From contig CAKZVK010000101.1 of the NCBI GenBank assembly GCA_937921825.1, positions 1 to 64,000 on the forward strand: 64,000 nucleotides of DNA. Reading direction: 5' to 3'. The notes under the pieces were generated by a model. The model had not been told where the DNA came from. It was given only the letters and a program-made list of their open reading frames with translations, and searched no databases. Shown one piece after another: positions 44,952-52,168 of the stretch (the first letter of the stretch is position 1; every line of letters starts with the position of its first letter). Made by a program: the position numbers and the translations under genes. This DNA comes from an uncultured Saprospiraceae bacterium (GTDB taxonomy: Bacteria > Bacteroidota > Bacteroidia > Chitinophagales > Saprospiraceae).

Positions 44952-45555
44952 CAGTGTGACTCACTACTCTACCCGGGTAAAGTTCTGCTAGCTTAAGATT
45001 AGACAGCGTAATAATACAGGTCATGCCTTGATCAAGAATAAGCTTATAGAAGCTATCCATCATTTGTGCAAAGCTCTCTTCTGAGACTTGAGATAGTGGA
45101 TTGATGAGGACTACAATTTCAGGTTGCTTCGCTAGACCGACGACTATAGAGAGCACAAATTTTTGATAATCTGAGAGCTCCGAAGTCGTTTGCTCATAGC
45201 TCATGCCATTAGCCGACAAGAGGTTTTCCACTACTGACTTGTCGCTTTTTATTTGGATGGAATCGAGGTAGAATTTTATATTTTCTTGGATAGTAGCTGA
45301 TTCTAAAAATCTCATAGAACCGTCTATAAATGCAATACTCTTTCTATGCTTTGCTTTCTCTGACTCAGTTGCATGCTGGATATACTCACCGAATACCTCA
45401 GTATTAAATGAAGAATCTGATTCTAGGCCTAGCATAGATTTAAGCGATGAGGTCGTTTCTATATCATGGGATAAGTAGACTAGTTCTCCCCTCTTTATTT
45501 GTAACTGCTTAGTGGATGGCGTAGCTGCTATCTCTACAATGTATTCTTCTCCCAT
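44941..45555 (-). CDS. FtsE-like ABC ATPase fold with all nucleotide-binding motifs lost
   Basis: A 204-residue protein that aligns by eye along its length with the Bacteroidota FtsE ATPase, but each functional motif is erased. The Walker A region (usually YLIGRTGSGKSSL) reads [14 protein letters not shown], with Thr for the catalytic Lys. The Q-loop glutamine is Ile ([13 protein letters not shown]). The LSGGE signature is LSDYQ. Walker B (LLADEPTG type) is VVLINPLSQ, losing both acidic residues. The H-loop histidine is Ser (IITLSNLK). The frame is intact and strands and helices are kept, so it looks like a maintained pseudo-ATPase rather than a decaying gene. It is the last gene after a LexA-like repressor and a 70-residue protein, 9 nt apart. 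Confidence 0.7.
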   Translation of the reverse strand: MGEEYIVEIAATPSTKQLQIKRGELVYLSHDIETTSSLKSMLGLESDSSFNTEVFGEYIQHATESEKAKHRKSIAFIDGSMRFLESATIQENIKFYLDSIQIKSDKSVVENLLSANGMSYEQTTSELSDYQKFVLSIVVGLAKQPEIVVLINPLSQVSEESFAQMMDSFYKLILDQGMTCIITLSNLKLAELYPGRVVSHTAMA

Positions 45556-45564
45556 GATCTTATG

Positions 45565-45777
45565 TTACGGTGTGACAAAGCTTTCTATCCTGCAGGGTAT
45601 GCCCCAGTTCTGAGCAGTCATCACATTTAGCTTTACAATAGAACAACTCAAATGCAATCCGTGCTGCTTCAGCTGCTCATGAAAGTGAATAGGATAATAA
45701 TTTTCAGATTCAGTTACAATGCCCCAGAATCCTCCTTCTAGATCTATGTATTTTACAGTGCCTTCTATCTTGGTCAT
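45565..45777 (-). CDS. Small beta-rich protein, 70 residues, unknown function
   Basis: A 70-residue protein predicted to be almost all beta strand, beginning MTKIEGTVKYIDLEGGFWGIVT. The pattern of an initial strand with GTV-x2-I-x-LEGGFWGI, then a hydrophilic loop and a closing NWGIPCRIESF strand, resembles small OB- or SH3-like barrels seen as stand-alone proteins in bacteria and archaea. I do not recognise a named family. It sits between the S24-type repressor (8 nt upstream) and the pseudo-FtsE gene (9 nt downstream) on the minus strand, so the three are almost certainly cotranscribed. Confidence 0.72.
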   Translation of the reverse strand: MTKIEGTVKYIDLEGGFWGIVTESENYYPIHFHEQLKQHGLHLSCSIVKLNVMTAQNWGIPCRIESFVTP

Positions 45778-45785
45778 GGGAGGGG

Positions 45786-46652
45786 CTATCTGACTGAAAG
45801 CTGACGATTCTGCTTCAGCATCTTCTCTATAGTAGAATTGAGACTGAGAATCATCTTACCTTGATCTGCAATAGTTACTCTTAGGTTATCTACTTCTTTG
45901 TGCAGGGCATTTCTGATATTAGAAGGAGAAGGCATAAATGGTGATATCTTATGAGTGACTAACCATACTTCTCTAATAGAGGTAATGGGCAAGCTGAAAA
46001 GATCATAGAAGCTGTTATCAGATTTGATGATAAGTTCACCGTTGGTATTCAGATTGTTGACGACCCTTTTGAGAACGATTCCAGAATCTGTGACAACTAC
46101 ATAGACATAGTTATTTCTAATGTTCGTCTTCCAGAGATCCTGTTCTACATAACTACAGACTACTTTCTCACCTGAGAAAATGGTTGGTTCCATACTGTCA
46201 CCGCTTACATCAAAACATCTATGGGTGCCGGTACTGAATCTCTGGTCAGGTAGACTGAAGGCGGGAAGCTCTTGCATGTAGATAGGATCATGGAACTGGT
46301 CTACATAGCCTGCCTGAGCAGCATAAGGGACATGGACTATCCTTTCTGACCCTTGGTTATCAGTAACTACCGTTATAATTTGTTCTTGTACAATTGGGGC
46401 AGCCGGAGCTTCTGCATCAGCACTGAAGTGATCTCCTGATCCTGTAAAAAGGTAATTAGCGTTGATGTTGAAATTATGAACCATCTTACCGATGAGATCG
46501 GCATTGACTTTTCTTTTCCCAGTTTTGATATCACTTAGACATTGGGGGTGCAGGTCTAGTAACTTAGCAAATTGTCCTGAAGAAGGAATATTTTCTTGCT
46601 CTTTTATCAGATTCACACATTCGATGAATCTTTCAGTAACGGTTCCATTCAT
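45786..46652 (-). CDS. XRE-type HTH / S24 (LexA-like) self-cleaving repressor
   Basis: A 288-residue transcription regulator. An N-terminal helix-turn-helix (about residues 8-65, SSGQFAKLLDLHPQCLSDIK) is joined by a linker to a LexA/cI-type peptidase domain. The serine is in VSGDSMEPTI (Ser153), the general-base lysine is Lys195 in IVLKRV, and a likely self-cleavage bond lies between Ala114 and Gly115 (PYAAQAGYVDQF). The last 45 residues are predicted coiled coil (VDNLRVTIADQGKMI...). It probably regulates its own transcript, including the two genes downstream. An exact TAnnTTTG element lies at 46675-46682. What inducing signal it senses is unknown. Confidence 0.88.
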   Translation of the reverse strand: MNGTVTERFIECVNLIKEQENIPSSGQFAKLLDLHPQCLSDIKTGKRKVNADLIGKMVHNFNINANYLFTGSGDHFSADAEAPAAPIVQEQIITVVTDNQGSERIVHVPYAAQAGYVDQFHDPIYMQELPAFSLPDQRFSTGTHRCFDVSGDSMEPTIFSGEKVVCSYVEQDLWKTNIRNNYVYVVVTDSGIVLKRVVNNLNTNGELIIKSDNSFYDLFSLPITSIREVWLVTHKISPFMPSPSNIRNALHKEVDNLRVTIADQGKMILSLNSTIEKMLKQNRQLSVR

Positions 46653-46674
46653 TCTATAGATTTAGCTCGTAGGC

Positions 46675-46682
46675 CAAATATA
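46675..46682 (-). promoter_or_regulatory. Possible -7 element upstream of the S24 repressor
   Basis: On the minus strand TATATTTG, matching the Bacteroidota -7 consensus TAnnTTTG, placed to start transcription about 16 nt before the repressor ATG. No TTTG is seen 19-21 nt further upstream, so this is only a candidate. Confidence 0.3.
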
Positions 46683-46718
46683 GACTTTATATATTATTTT
46701 TTTATTTAATATGTATTT

Positions 46719-47054
46719 TTAGTTTGATTCTTCTATAATCTTTGTTTCTCTGCCGAAGTGCTGCACTAGACTATGCATATCATTAGCTAGGGATTCATTC
46801 TTTGTCGCTCTGTAATAAGTTTCTGCTAGTGCCTTGAGGGTATTAAACATTAACCTATCCATCTCAGCTATTTGTAAGTCCTTAGTCCATAGATCTATCT
46901 TGAACGTCTCTAAGGATTCTCTGTCAAAGAAAGATAACAGCATAGCCTTACTATCTCTAACCTGCGTCCCATCGCCACCTTCTGCATGCCAGGTTATTTT
47001 CTCTGGTTGCTTCGTCTCATCTAGCTCGATTTCAATCTTAATTTCTGATTTCAT
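46719..47054 (-). CDS. gldC: Gliding motility protein GldC
   Basis: A 111-residue cytoplasmic protein matching GldC in length and pattern: KSEIKIEIELDETKQPEKITW at the N-terminus, FKIDLWTKDLQIAEMDRLMF in the middle and a helical C-terminus (AETYYRATKNESLANDM). GldC is needed for full gliding in Flavobacterium johnsoniae together with other Gld proteins, though its exact task is unclear, and homologues occur in non-gliding Bacteroidota. It starts 4 nt after the TraB/GumN gene ends on the same strand. Confidence 0.9.
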   Translation of the reverse strand: MKSEIKIEIELDETKQPEKITWHAEGGDGTQVRDSKAMLLSFFDRESLETFKIDLWTKDLQIAEMDRLMFNTLKALAETYYRATKNESLANDMHSLVQHFGRETKIIEESN

Positions 47055-47058
47055 GGCT

Positions 47059-47841
47059 CTAATTTATTGCTTTAAGCTTTAAGTTTTTCTTTTTGAGTAG
47101 ACTGAGAATGCCTTTATTGCCACCAAGATGCGCTGCTCCTACAGCATAGAAAGTTTTACTAGAAAGATTAGAGAGTATGCGGGTGGTCATCAACTCATTT
47201 CTATCATACAATAGCATCTTTCTAAGCTTACCCAATGACTTTTTAGTCATCTTATGCAGTTGTTGGATATCTTGATTACTGTACAGTTCTCCCATTTTGA
47301 TAATAGACTTTCTGAATCGCCGTACATCTGCCGCTAGGTCCTTGAGCATTTTGAGTTGAATACCTAGCTCCAGTTTAGTCAAGATGGCTAGCTGTTCTTC
47401 CATTGTCTCTAGACCTCCTAGTTTTAGTTTCAGTCGATCCGCTTCACTCCAGAGAAAGGCATCAAGGCTTTTACCTGATTCAGATTTAAGTATTCTCTCA
47501 CTGAGTTTATTAGTTATGATTATAGGCAGGAGTCTTTCGTATACCTGTAGATCAAACGCGAAAGATTTCTGAATTATAGTTCTCATCTTATAATATTTCT
47601 TAGGACTATAGAAGTCAGAAACTCGTTGGTCATTCGGAAGAAAATAGTGCTCAGCATTAAGAATACTACTGGCTTCTGCAAGATCTATTTCAGTTTTGAA
47701 TTCTTCACACAGGTATAGTTTAGCTAAGGCCGGTTCTACATGCTTATAAGAATCCTCATTCTTAATATGCATCGTCCCAAACAGATAAGACTCAGGTAGT
47801 CCCTCTTTACTAATGCTCCATAGCAATGAATCCTCTAGCAT
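47059..47841 (-). CDS. TraB/GumN-family protein
   Basis: A 260-residue protein of the TraB/GumN (PrgY) superfamily, related to erythromycin-esterase-like and Tiki folds. Family motifs are YLFGTMHIK near the N-terminus (first GxxH), a central EEQLAILTKLELG helix and FYAVGAAHLGG near the C-terminus (second GxxH). No signal peptide is visible, unlike many relatives that are exported. A metal-dependent peptidase role has been proposed for the superfamily but is unproven here. GldC follows after 4 nt. The upstream hairpin at 47854-47885 ends the Lrp gene. Confidence 0.88.
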   Translation of the reverse strand: MLEDSLLWSISKEGLPESYLFGTMHIKNEDSYKHVEPALAKLYLCEEFKTEIDLAEASSILNAEHYFLPNDQRVSDFYSPKKYYKMRTIIQKSFAFDLQVYERLLPIIITNKLSERILKSESGKSLDAFLWSEADRLKLKLGGLETMEEQLAILTKLELGIQLKMLKDLAADVRRFRKSIIKMGELYSNQDIQQLHKMTKKSLGKLRKMLLYDRNELMTTRILSNLSSKTFYAVGAAHLGGNKGILSLLKKKNLKLKAIN

Positions 47842-47853
47842 AAACTATAAACT

Positions 47854-47885
47854 AAAATGGCTGCTTCTCCTTGAAGAAACAGCCA
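47854..47885 (-). terminator. Hairpin terminator after the Lrp gene
   Basis: Arms TGGCTG (47885-47880) and CAGCCA (47863-47858), extended by TTCT/AGAA, with a short loop and a following TTTTAG on the minus strand, 25 nt beyond the Lrp stop. The other side has CTTTTT, so it could act both ways. Confidence 0.65.
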
Positions 47886-47909
47886 CTTTTTGGAGGTAAA
47901 TTCATCTTT

Positions 47910-48383
47910 CTATTCATAGTCAAAAGGAAGAATCTTGCTCTTCTTAACTTTAGATAAGGTCATGAATGTTTTTAGTCTTTCTACTTCCTCTATTTGAGAT
48001 AATTTCTTGAACAATAACTGTTCGTAATTAGGTATGTCTTTAGTGATGATCTTTAATAGGAAATCTCCATCTCCAGTGATTATGTAAGCTTCTGTCACTT
48101 CGTCTATCTTACCCAATTTCTCTATGAAGTTTTCTAGCGCATTTTCTTTATTCCAAGCAAGTGTTACCAAAACGAAGGTGCTTACGTTGAGACCAATTTT
48201 CTCAGCATTTACTTTAGCATGGTAGCTCTCTATTATATCAGTCGTTTCTAGCTTCTTTACTCTCTCCAAGGTTGGTGCTGGTGATAGCCCTATTCTCTTT
48301 GAGAGATCAAGATTCGTAATCTTACTATTTTCTTGTAATATTCTAAGAATCTTAAGATCTATCTTATCTAACTTGTCAACCAT
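47910..48383 (-). CDS. Lrp/AsnC-family transcription regulator
   Basis: A 157-residue feast/famine regulator. An N-terminal winged HTH opens with LDKIDLKILRILQENSKITN and LSKRIGLSPAPTLERVKKLE. The C-terminal RAM effector domain holds VTEAYIITGDGDFLLKII, where the GDGD loop binds amino acids in relatives. It is likely to respond to an amino acid; its position 222 nt from the divergent-ended glutamate dehydrogenase gene suggests, but does not prove, control of amino-acid catabolism. A terminator follows it. Confidence 0.93.
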   Translation of the reverse strand: MVDKLDKIDLKILRILQENSKITNLDLSKRIGLSPAPTLERVKKLETTDIIESYHAKVNAEKIGLNVSTFVLVTLAWNKENALENFIEKLGKIDEVTEAYIITGDGDFLLKIITKDIPNYEQLLFKKLSQIEEVERLKTFMTLSKVKKSKILPFDYE

Positions 48384-48501
48384 ATTCTATTCTGATTAAG
48401 CTTAAAATTGGGGGCAATTTAGAATATAATTTTATATAAACCTAGCAAAAGATTAGTAAAATTCTTTATGGTTCAATGATTTCCTTAGATTATTCTAGAA
48501 A

Positions 48502-48529
48502 CAAAAAAAGCCTTGGAAAATCCAAGGCT
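48502..48529 (-). terminator. Intrinsic terminator after glutamate dehydrogenase
   Basis: A perfect 9-bp stem: AGCCTTGGA (48509-48517), loop AAA, TCCAAGGCT (48521-48529). On the minus strand it is followed by seven T residues, about 75 nt beyond the dehydrogenase stop. The rest of 48384-48605 holds no gene I can support. Confidence 0.85.
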
Positions 48530-48605
48530 AGAACCAACTATGAAAAAACTCTTTACATGCTCTATAACGAAACAACGAGCAAGAATATTACTTGTACACT
48601 GACAA

Positions 48606-50024
48606 TTAAGGAAATATCCCCATTGTGGTGTAATCATTTGCGACCTTATTGATTGCAGTTATAAAAGCTGCAGTTCTCAGATCTTTGACCTTTTTCTTTC
48701 TTCTGTAGACTTCTCTGATCTGCTGGTAAGAAGTAATCATGGTTTCTTCTAGTCCTGATCTTACTAAATCTACTTCGTCTGCTCCTCTAGTGATAAAGCT
48801 TTTACGTCTTTCATTGACCTTCTTGCCCGTCATAGATTCTATGAGGTTGACTATATTAGTATAGGCATTCTGATCAAATCTCTTTTCTATACGACCATAC
48901 CTAACGTGAGATAGGTTCTTGAGCCATTCGAAGTAGGACACAGTTACACCTCCAGCATTGAGATACATGTCTGGTACTATGATACAGCCTTTCTTAAGAA
49001 GTATCGCCTCTGCATCAGCAGTCACAGGACCGTTAGCCGCCTCAGCTATAATCTTGGCTTTTACTTTCTTAGCATTGGCTTTAGTAATCTGACTTTCTAG
49101 GGCTGCAGGTACGAGTATATCACATTCTATACCTACCCAGTCTCCTCTCTCCTTGAGCTTCTTCGTGCCAGGGAAACCTATGATAGATCCTTTTGACTTT
49201 CTATATTTCAGAAGCTTATCGATATCTATACCTTTAGGGTTATAGATCGTTCCTTCTATTTCAGAGATAGCAATAACCTTGGCTCCACCTTCTTTAGTAG
49301 AAATAGAACCAGTGAATGACCCTACATTTCCGAGACCCTGGATAACCATAGTCTTACCTTCTATACCGGGCTCTATACCCCACTCTGCACAGTCACTGGC
49401 ATTGCTAAGCATTTCTTTGAGTCCGTAGAATACACCTCTACCCGTGGCCTCCGTTCTTCCTCTGATACCATTTTGGTTTACAGGTTTTCCAGTGACACAG
49501 GCTGCACTATCTAGCTCACCATTATTAAGTTGCTGATAGGTATCTAGAATCCAGGCCATCTCTCTAGATCCTGTTCCATAATCTGGAGCGGGTACATCCG
49601 TACCTGGACCAATAAAGTTCTTTCTTACAAGTTCGACAGTATATCTTCTTGTAATTTTTTCCAGTTGCTCAGCATTGTACTTACGCGTACTGACCTTGAC
49701 ACCACCTTTAGCACCACCAAAAGGCACATCTACGATAGCACATTTGTAAGTCATCAATGTAGCCAAAGCCATAACCTCTTCTTGATTAACCATATGGCTA
49801 AATCTGATACCTCCTTTGGTCGGTAATCTGTGATGACTGTGCTGTACTCTGTAAGCTTCTATCACCTCATAGCTATTACCTATCTTGATAGGAAAGTTCA
49901 TCTGATAGATGGCATTACAAACTTTGATTTGCTCTAGTAGACCTTTGGGATGATTGGTAAGGGCAGCAGCTTTATCATAATTACGTTCGACGCTTTGATA
50001 AAAGTTTGCTTGTTTGTCACTCAT
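48606..50024 (-). CDS. gdhA: Glutamate dehydrogenase (Glu/Leu/Phe/Val dehydrogenase family)
   Basis: A 472-residue NAD(P)-dependent enzyme interconverting glutamate and 2-oxoglutarate plus ammonium. The substrate-binding region has KGGIRFSHMV and VPFGGAKGGVK with the catalytic lysine, and GPGTDVPAPDYGTGSREM. The dinucleotide fold shows TMVIQGLGNVGSFTG. Residues typical of glutamate preference are not certain, so the family name is safest. It is longer than many homologues, with an insert near 415-435 (KKVNERRKSFIT). The start overlaps ccmD by 8 nt, so it is translated from the cytochrome c assembly transcript or from an internal promoter. Confidence 0.93.
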   Translation of the reverse strand: MSDKQANFYQSVERNYDKAAALTNHPKGLLEQIKVCNAIYQMNFPIKIGNSYEVIEAYRVQHSHHRLPTKGGIRFSHMVNQEEVMALATLMTYKCAIVDVPFGGAKGGVKVSTRKYNAEQLEKITRRYTVELVRKNFIGPGTDVPAPDYGTGSREMAWILDTYQQLNNGELDSAACVTGKPVNQNGIRGRTEATGRGVFYGLKEMLSNASDCAEWGIEPGIEGKTMVIQGLGNVGSFTGSISTKEGGAKVIAISEIEGTIYNPKGIDIDKLLKYRKSKGSIIGFPGTKKLKERGDWVGIECDILVPAALESQITKANAKKVKAKIIAEAANGPVTADAEAILLKKGCIIVPDMYLNAGGVTVSYFEWLKNLSHVRYGRIEKRFDQNAYTNIVNLIESMTGKKVNERRKSFITRGADEVDLVRSGLEETMITSYQQIREVYRRKKKVKDLRTAAFITAINKVANDYTTMGIFP

Positions 50025-50229
50025 TGTGAATTTGTTTCTCTAGTTTATTAATCTTAGAATCTAGTCTAAAAAGAAATACGACTATGACAAGAAAAAGGAT
50101 CAGAACCACCGCAACAACCGAATAGATTTTTCCAGTGCTTCTCATGAAATCATCAGCGCCTCCTTGTGCTAGTATGCTTTCTGTAAGAAGAAAAAATAAA
50201 CTTAAGGTTAGGAATAAATTTGGTTTCAT
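50017..50229 (-). CDS. ccmD: CcmD-like small membrane protein
   Basis: A 70-residue protein with an N-terminal signal-like segment (LTLSLFFLLTESILAQ), then MRSTGKIYSVVAVVLILFLVIVVFLF as a single membrane helix and a short charged tail (RLDSKINKLEKQ). This matches the CcmD-family proteins that follow ccmC in Bacteroidota. CcmD helps release holo-CcmE from the CcmABC heme exporter. It lies 59 nt after ccmC and overlaps the downstream dehydrogenase gene by 8 nt. Confidence 0.78.
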   Translation of the reverse strand: MKPNLFLTLSLFFLLTESILAQGGADDFMRSTGKIYSVVAVVLILFLVIVVFLFRLDSKINKLEKQIHNE

Positions 50230-50288
50230 ATTAGAAGACTAACTTCGTTATAATTTGGAATATTTTATCAGATTATATTAAATATATT

Positions 50289-51335
50289 TTAGATAAGTTC
50301 CACTTTCTCCTTTAGGGTCAGATATCTAAAATAGATGTTAGAAATCCAGAAGCCTATGAGGGTATACCCAATTATAGCGGGATAAAAGACCGCTCTTAAA
50401 GTATTATCTAGATCTTCTCCTCCAAGAGCTGGATTGCCCCCATTACCTGGATGCAAACTATCTGTAAATCTAGGAATCACCATTACCAAGATCATCAGCG
50501 TCACAAAAGAGAAGAGGTTATAGACAGCACTTAGTCTAGCTCTGGTATCTATATCACTAACCGAGGCACGCAGGAACCAATAAGCACAGTAGACTAGCAT
50601 GGCCGTAGCACTCATATTGAGCTTAATATCTGTCGTCCAGAAAGTGCCCCATGTGTACTTAGCCCACATGGAACCCGTTAATATGCCTGCTATTCCAAAT
50701 ACCAGGGCGACTGTAGTAGCAGAGGCGGACTTCTTATCAGAGACCAGAGACTTACTTCTCAAGTAGACCAGACTATGATAGCATGAATAGATAAGCAGAA
50801 TGAACATTGCAAACCAAATAGCTACATGGAAGAATGTATTTCTGATAGTCTCATGGAGTATATGTCTATATGGGAACTTGAAGCTCTCTACTTGATTGAT
50901 CTTTGAAATATCATGATATTCATTTCTATTGGTCATGAGACCTGATACATCATTGACTCTGACGGCATCCGGATAGAAAGTGTATCCATCTATCTCATTT
51001 TCTACGATCAGTGTGAGTGCATCTTGTTGAGGATTGAAATCAGGTAAAGTGGATGGGATGTAAAAAGAAACTTCTAGTTCGTTCTGACTAAGGATGGTCA
51101 CCTTCTCATCTCTGAGTAATTGATCATTAGGTAACTTCAGCCAGACTTTGTTCTGCTGAGCATCTTGGAAATGGGTATTGTAGGTTTTTATTTTTAGATA
51201 GCTGCTCTTATCAGGATCTATTGTGATCTTAGAAGGAGAGAAACTTTGGATACCTGGCTTCAGAGGAATCAAAAAACCTGCGATGATTACATAGATCATC
51301 AATAAGACTGACAAATACTTATACCAGTTTTTCAT
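50289..51335 (-). CDS. ccmC: CcmC-type heme exporter subunit with a large periplasmic insert
   Basis: A 348-residue membrane protein of the CcmC/CcsA (heme-handling) family. The first helix (YLSVLLMIYVIIAGFL) is followed by an inserted soluble domain of about 125 residues, which looks beta-rich (LKIKTYNTHFQDAQQ... VWLKLPNDQL), before the family core resumes at HILHETIRNTFFHVAIWF. The tryptophan-rich heme-binding segment reads WAKYTWGTFWTTDIKL, and a heme-ligand histidine candidate is in DSLHPGNGG. Usual CcmC has about 220 residues without the insert. It follows ccmB by one base and precedes ccmD. It presents heme for cytochrome c maturation in the periplasm. Confidence 0.87.
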   Translation of the reverse strand: MKNWYKYLSVLLMIYVIIAGFLIPLKPGIQSFSPSKITIDPDKSSYLKIKTYNTHFQDAQQNKVWLKLPNDQLLRDEKVTILSQNELEVSFYIPSTLPDFNPQQDALTLIVENEIDGYTFYPDAVRVNDVSGLMTNRNEYHDISKINQVESFKFPYRHILHETIRNTFFHVAIWFAMFILLIYSCYHSLVYLRSKSLVSDKKSASATTVALVFGIAGILTGSMWAKYTWGTFWTTDIKLNMSATAMLVYCAYWFLRASVSDIDTRARLSAVYNLFSFVTLMILVMVIPRFTDSLHPGNGGNPALGGEDLDNTLRAVFYPAIIGYTLIGFWISNIYFRYLTLKEKVELI

Positions 51336-51336
51336 A

Positions 51337-51990
51337 TTAAGATTTCCAGGTTATAGAGATAAAAATAAGGGACATCACTAAGAGTATCATATCAATACCA
51401 AATAACATCAGCAAGTTACTATTGATAGCTGTATCAAAAAACATTCTCTCGGACACCAAAGACACTTTCATACTTATCAATAAGATAGGCAGTAAAAGTG
51501 GAATAGCTAGAATAGACAATAAGCCTGACTGATTCTTAGCATACACAGTTAGCGAAGACGTCAGAGTCATAGTAGTAATTATACCCAAGATGGCTAGGGC
51601 AAGAGTCCCAATAAATAAAGGTGGATTCACTAGGCTTTCATTGCTAAAGACTCTGAATAGTAAAAGCAGAAAGAGACCTGCAGCAAATACCTTGGCAAAG
51701 TTGAACAGCAACTTAGCCGCTAGTATCTCTGTAGCTTCATATAATTGGTATTGATTCCACATTCTTCTAGAGCCGGCATGGCCAAAACTATCAGAAACCA
51801 GATTGACAGAAGTAAAAAGCAACACAATCCAGAAGACACCTATTCTAGTAGGGCCCGATATATCTCCAAAGAGCTTAAATATTACAAAAGTGATGGTCAC
51901 TAGATACAGAAGACCCGCTAGAATACTGAACCTACTACGGGTATCAAGAACGAGATCCTTTTTGATAATATGGAATATTCTCTGTATCAA
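51337..51990 (-). CDS. ccmB: CcmB heme-export permease subunit
   Basis: A 217-residue ABC-type permease subunit, starting at TTG 51990 (IQRIFHIIKKDLVLDTRSR). Six hydrophobic segments are visible. The cytoplasmic start KKDLVLDTRSRF and a later QYQLYEATEILAAKLLFNF are typical of CcmB. With CcmA (ATPase) and CcmC it forms the exporter complex used in cytochrome c maturation. ccmA is not adjacent: the upstream gene is a divergent amidase. On the minus strand TAACTTTG (52005-51998) just ahead of the start matches the -7 consensus but lacks a partner -33. Confidence 0.88.
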   Translation of the reverse strand: MIQRIFHIIKKDLVLDTRSRFSILAGLLYLVTITFVIFKLFGDISGPTRIGVFWIVLLFTSVNLVSDSFGHAGSRRMWNQYQLYEATEILAAKLLFNFAKVFAAGLFLLLLFRVFSNESLVNPPLFIGTLALAILGIITTMTLTSSLTVYAKNQSGLLSILAIPLLLPILLISMKVSLVSERMFFDTAINSNLLMLFGIDMILLVMSLIFISITWKS

Positions 51991-52099
51991 AACAGTCCAA
52001 AGTTACTCTTAACTCTTACAAATCTTAGTGTAACTGTAACTTTTCAAAAGGAATCTCATTAGTTATATTACAAATTATCATAATATATAAAGCAATCAT

Positions 52100-52131
52100 T
52101 TTGACTTTATTACAGCTTATATATAACTTTA
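52100..52131 (+). promoter_or_regulatory. Candidate promoter for the amidase gene
   Basis: TTTG at 52100-52103 and TAACTTTA at 52124-52131, with a 20-nt spacer, one mismatch to the Bacteroidota consensus TTTG-N(19-21)-TAnnTTTG. It would give a leader of about 30 nt before ATG 52169. Confidence 0.35.
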
Positions 52132-52168
52132 TGTACATATTATTCTGAACCAATAACCGAATACCAAA

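Noticed and set aside
48540-48602. A 20-codon plus-strand frame MKKLFTCSITKQRARILLVH between the dehydrogenase terminator and its stop
   Set aside because: Short, lies within the 3' untranslated part of a minus-strand transcript, and no plus-strand promoter or conserved pattern supports it.
51998-52005. TAACTTTG (minus strand) as promoter for ccmB
   Set aside because: Good -7 match, but the nearest -33-like element is at a 13-nt spacing; only mentioned in the ccmB entry.
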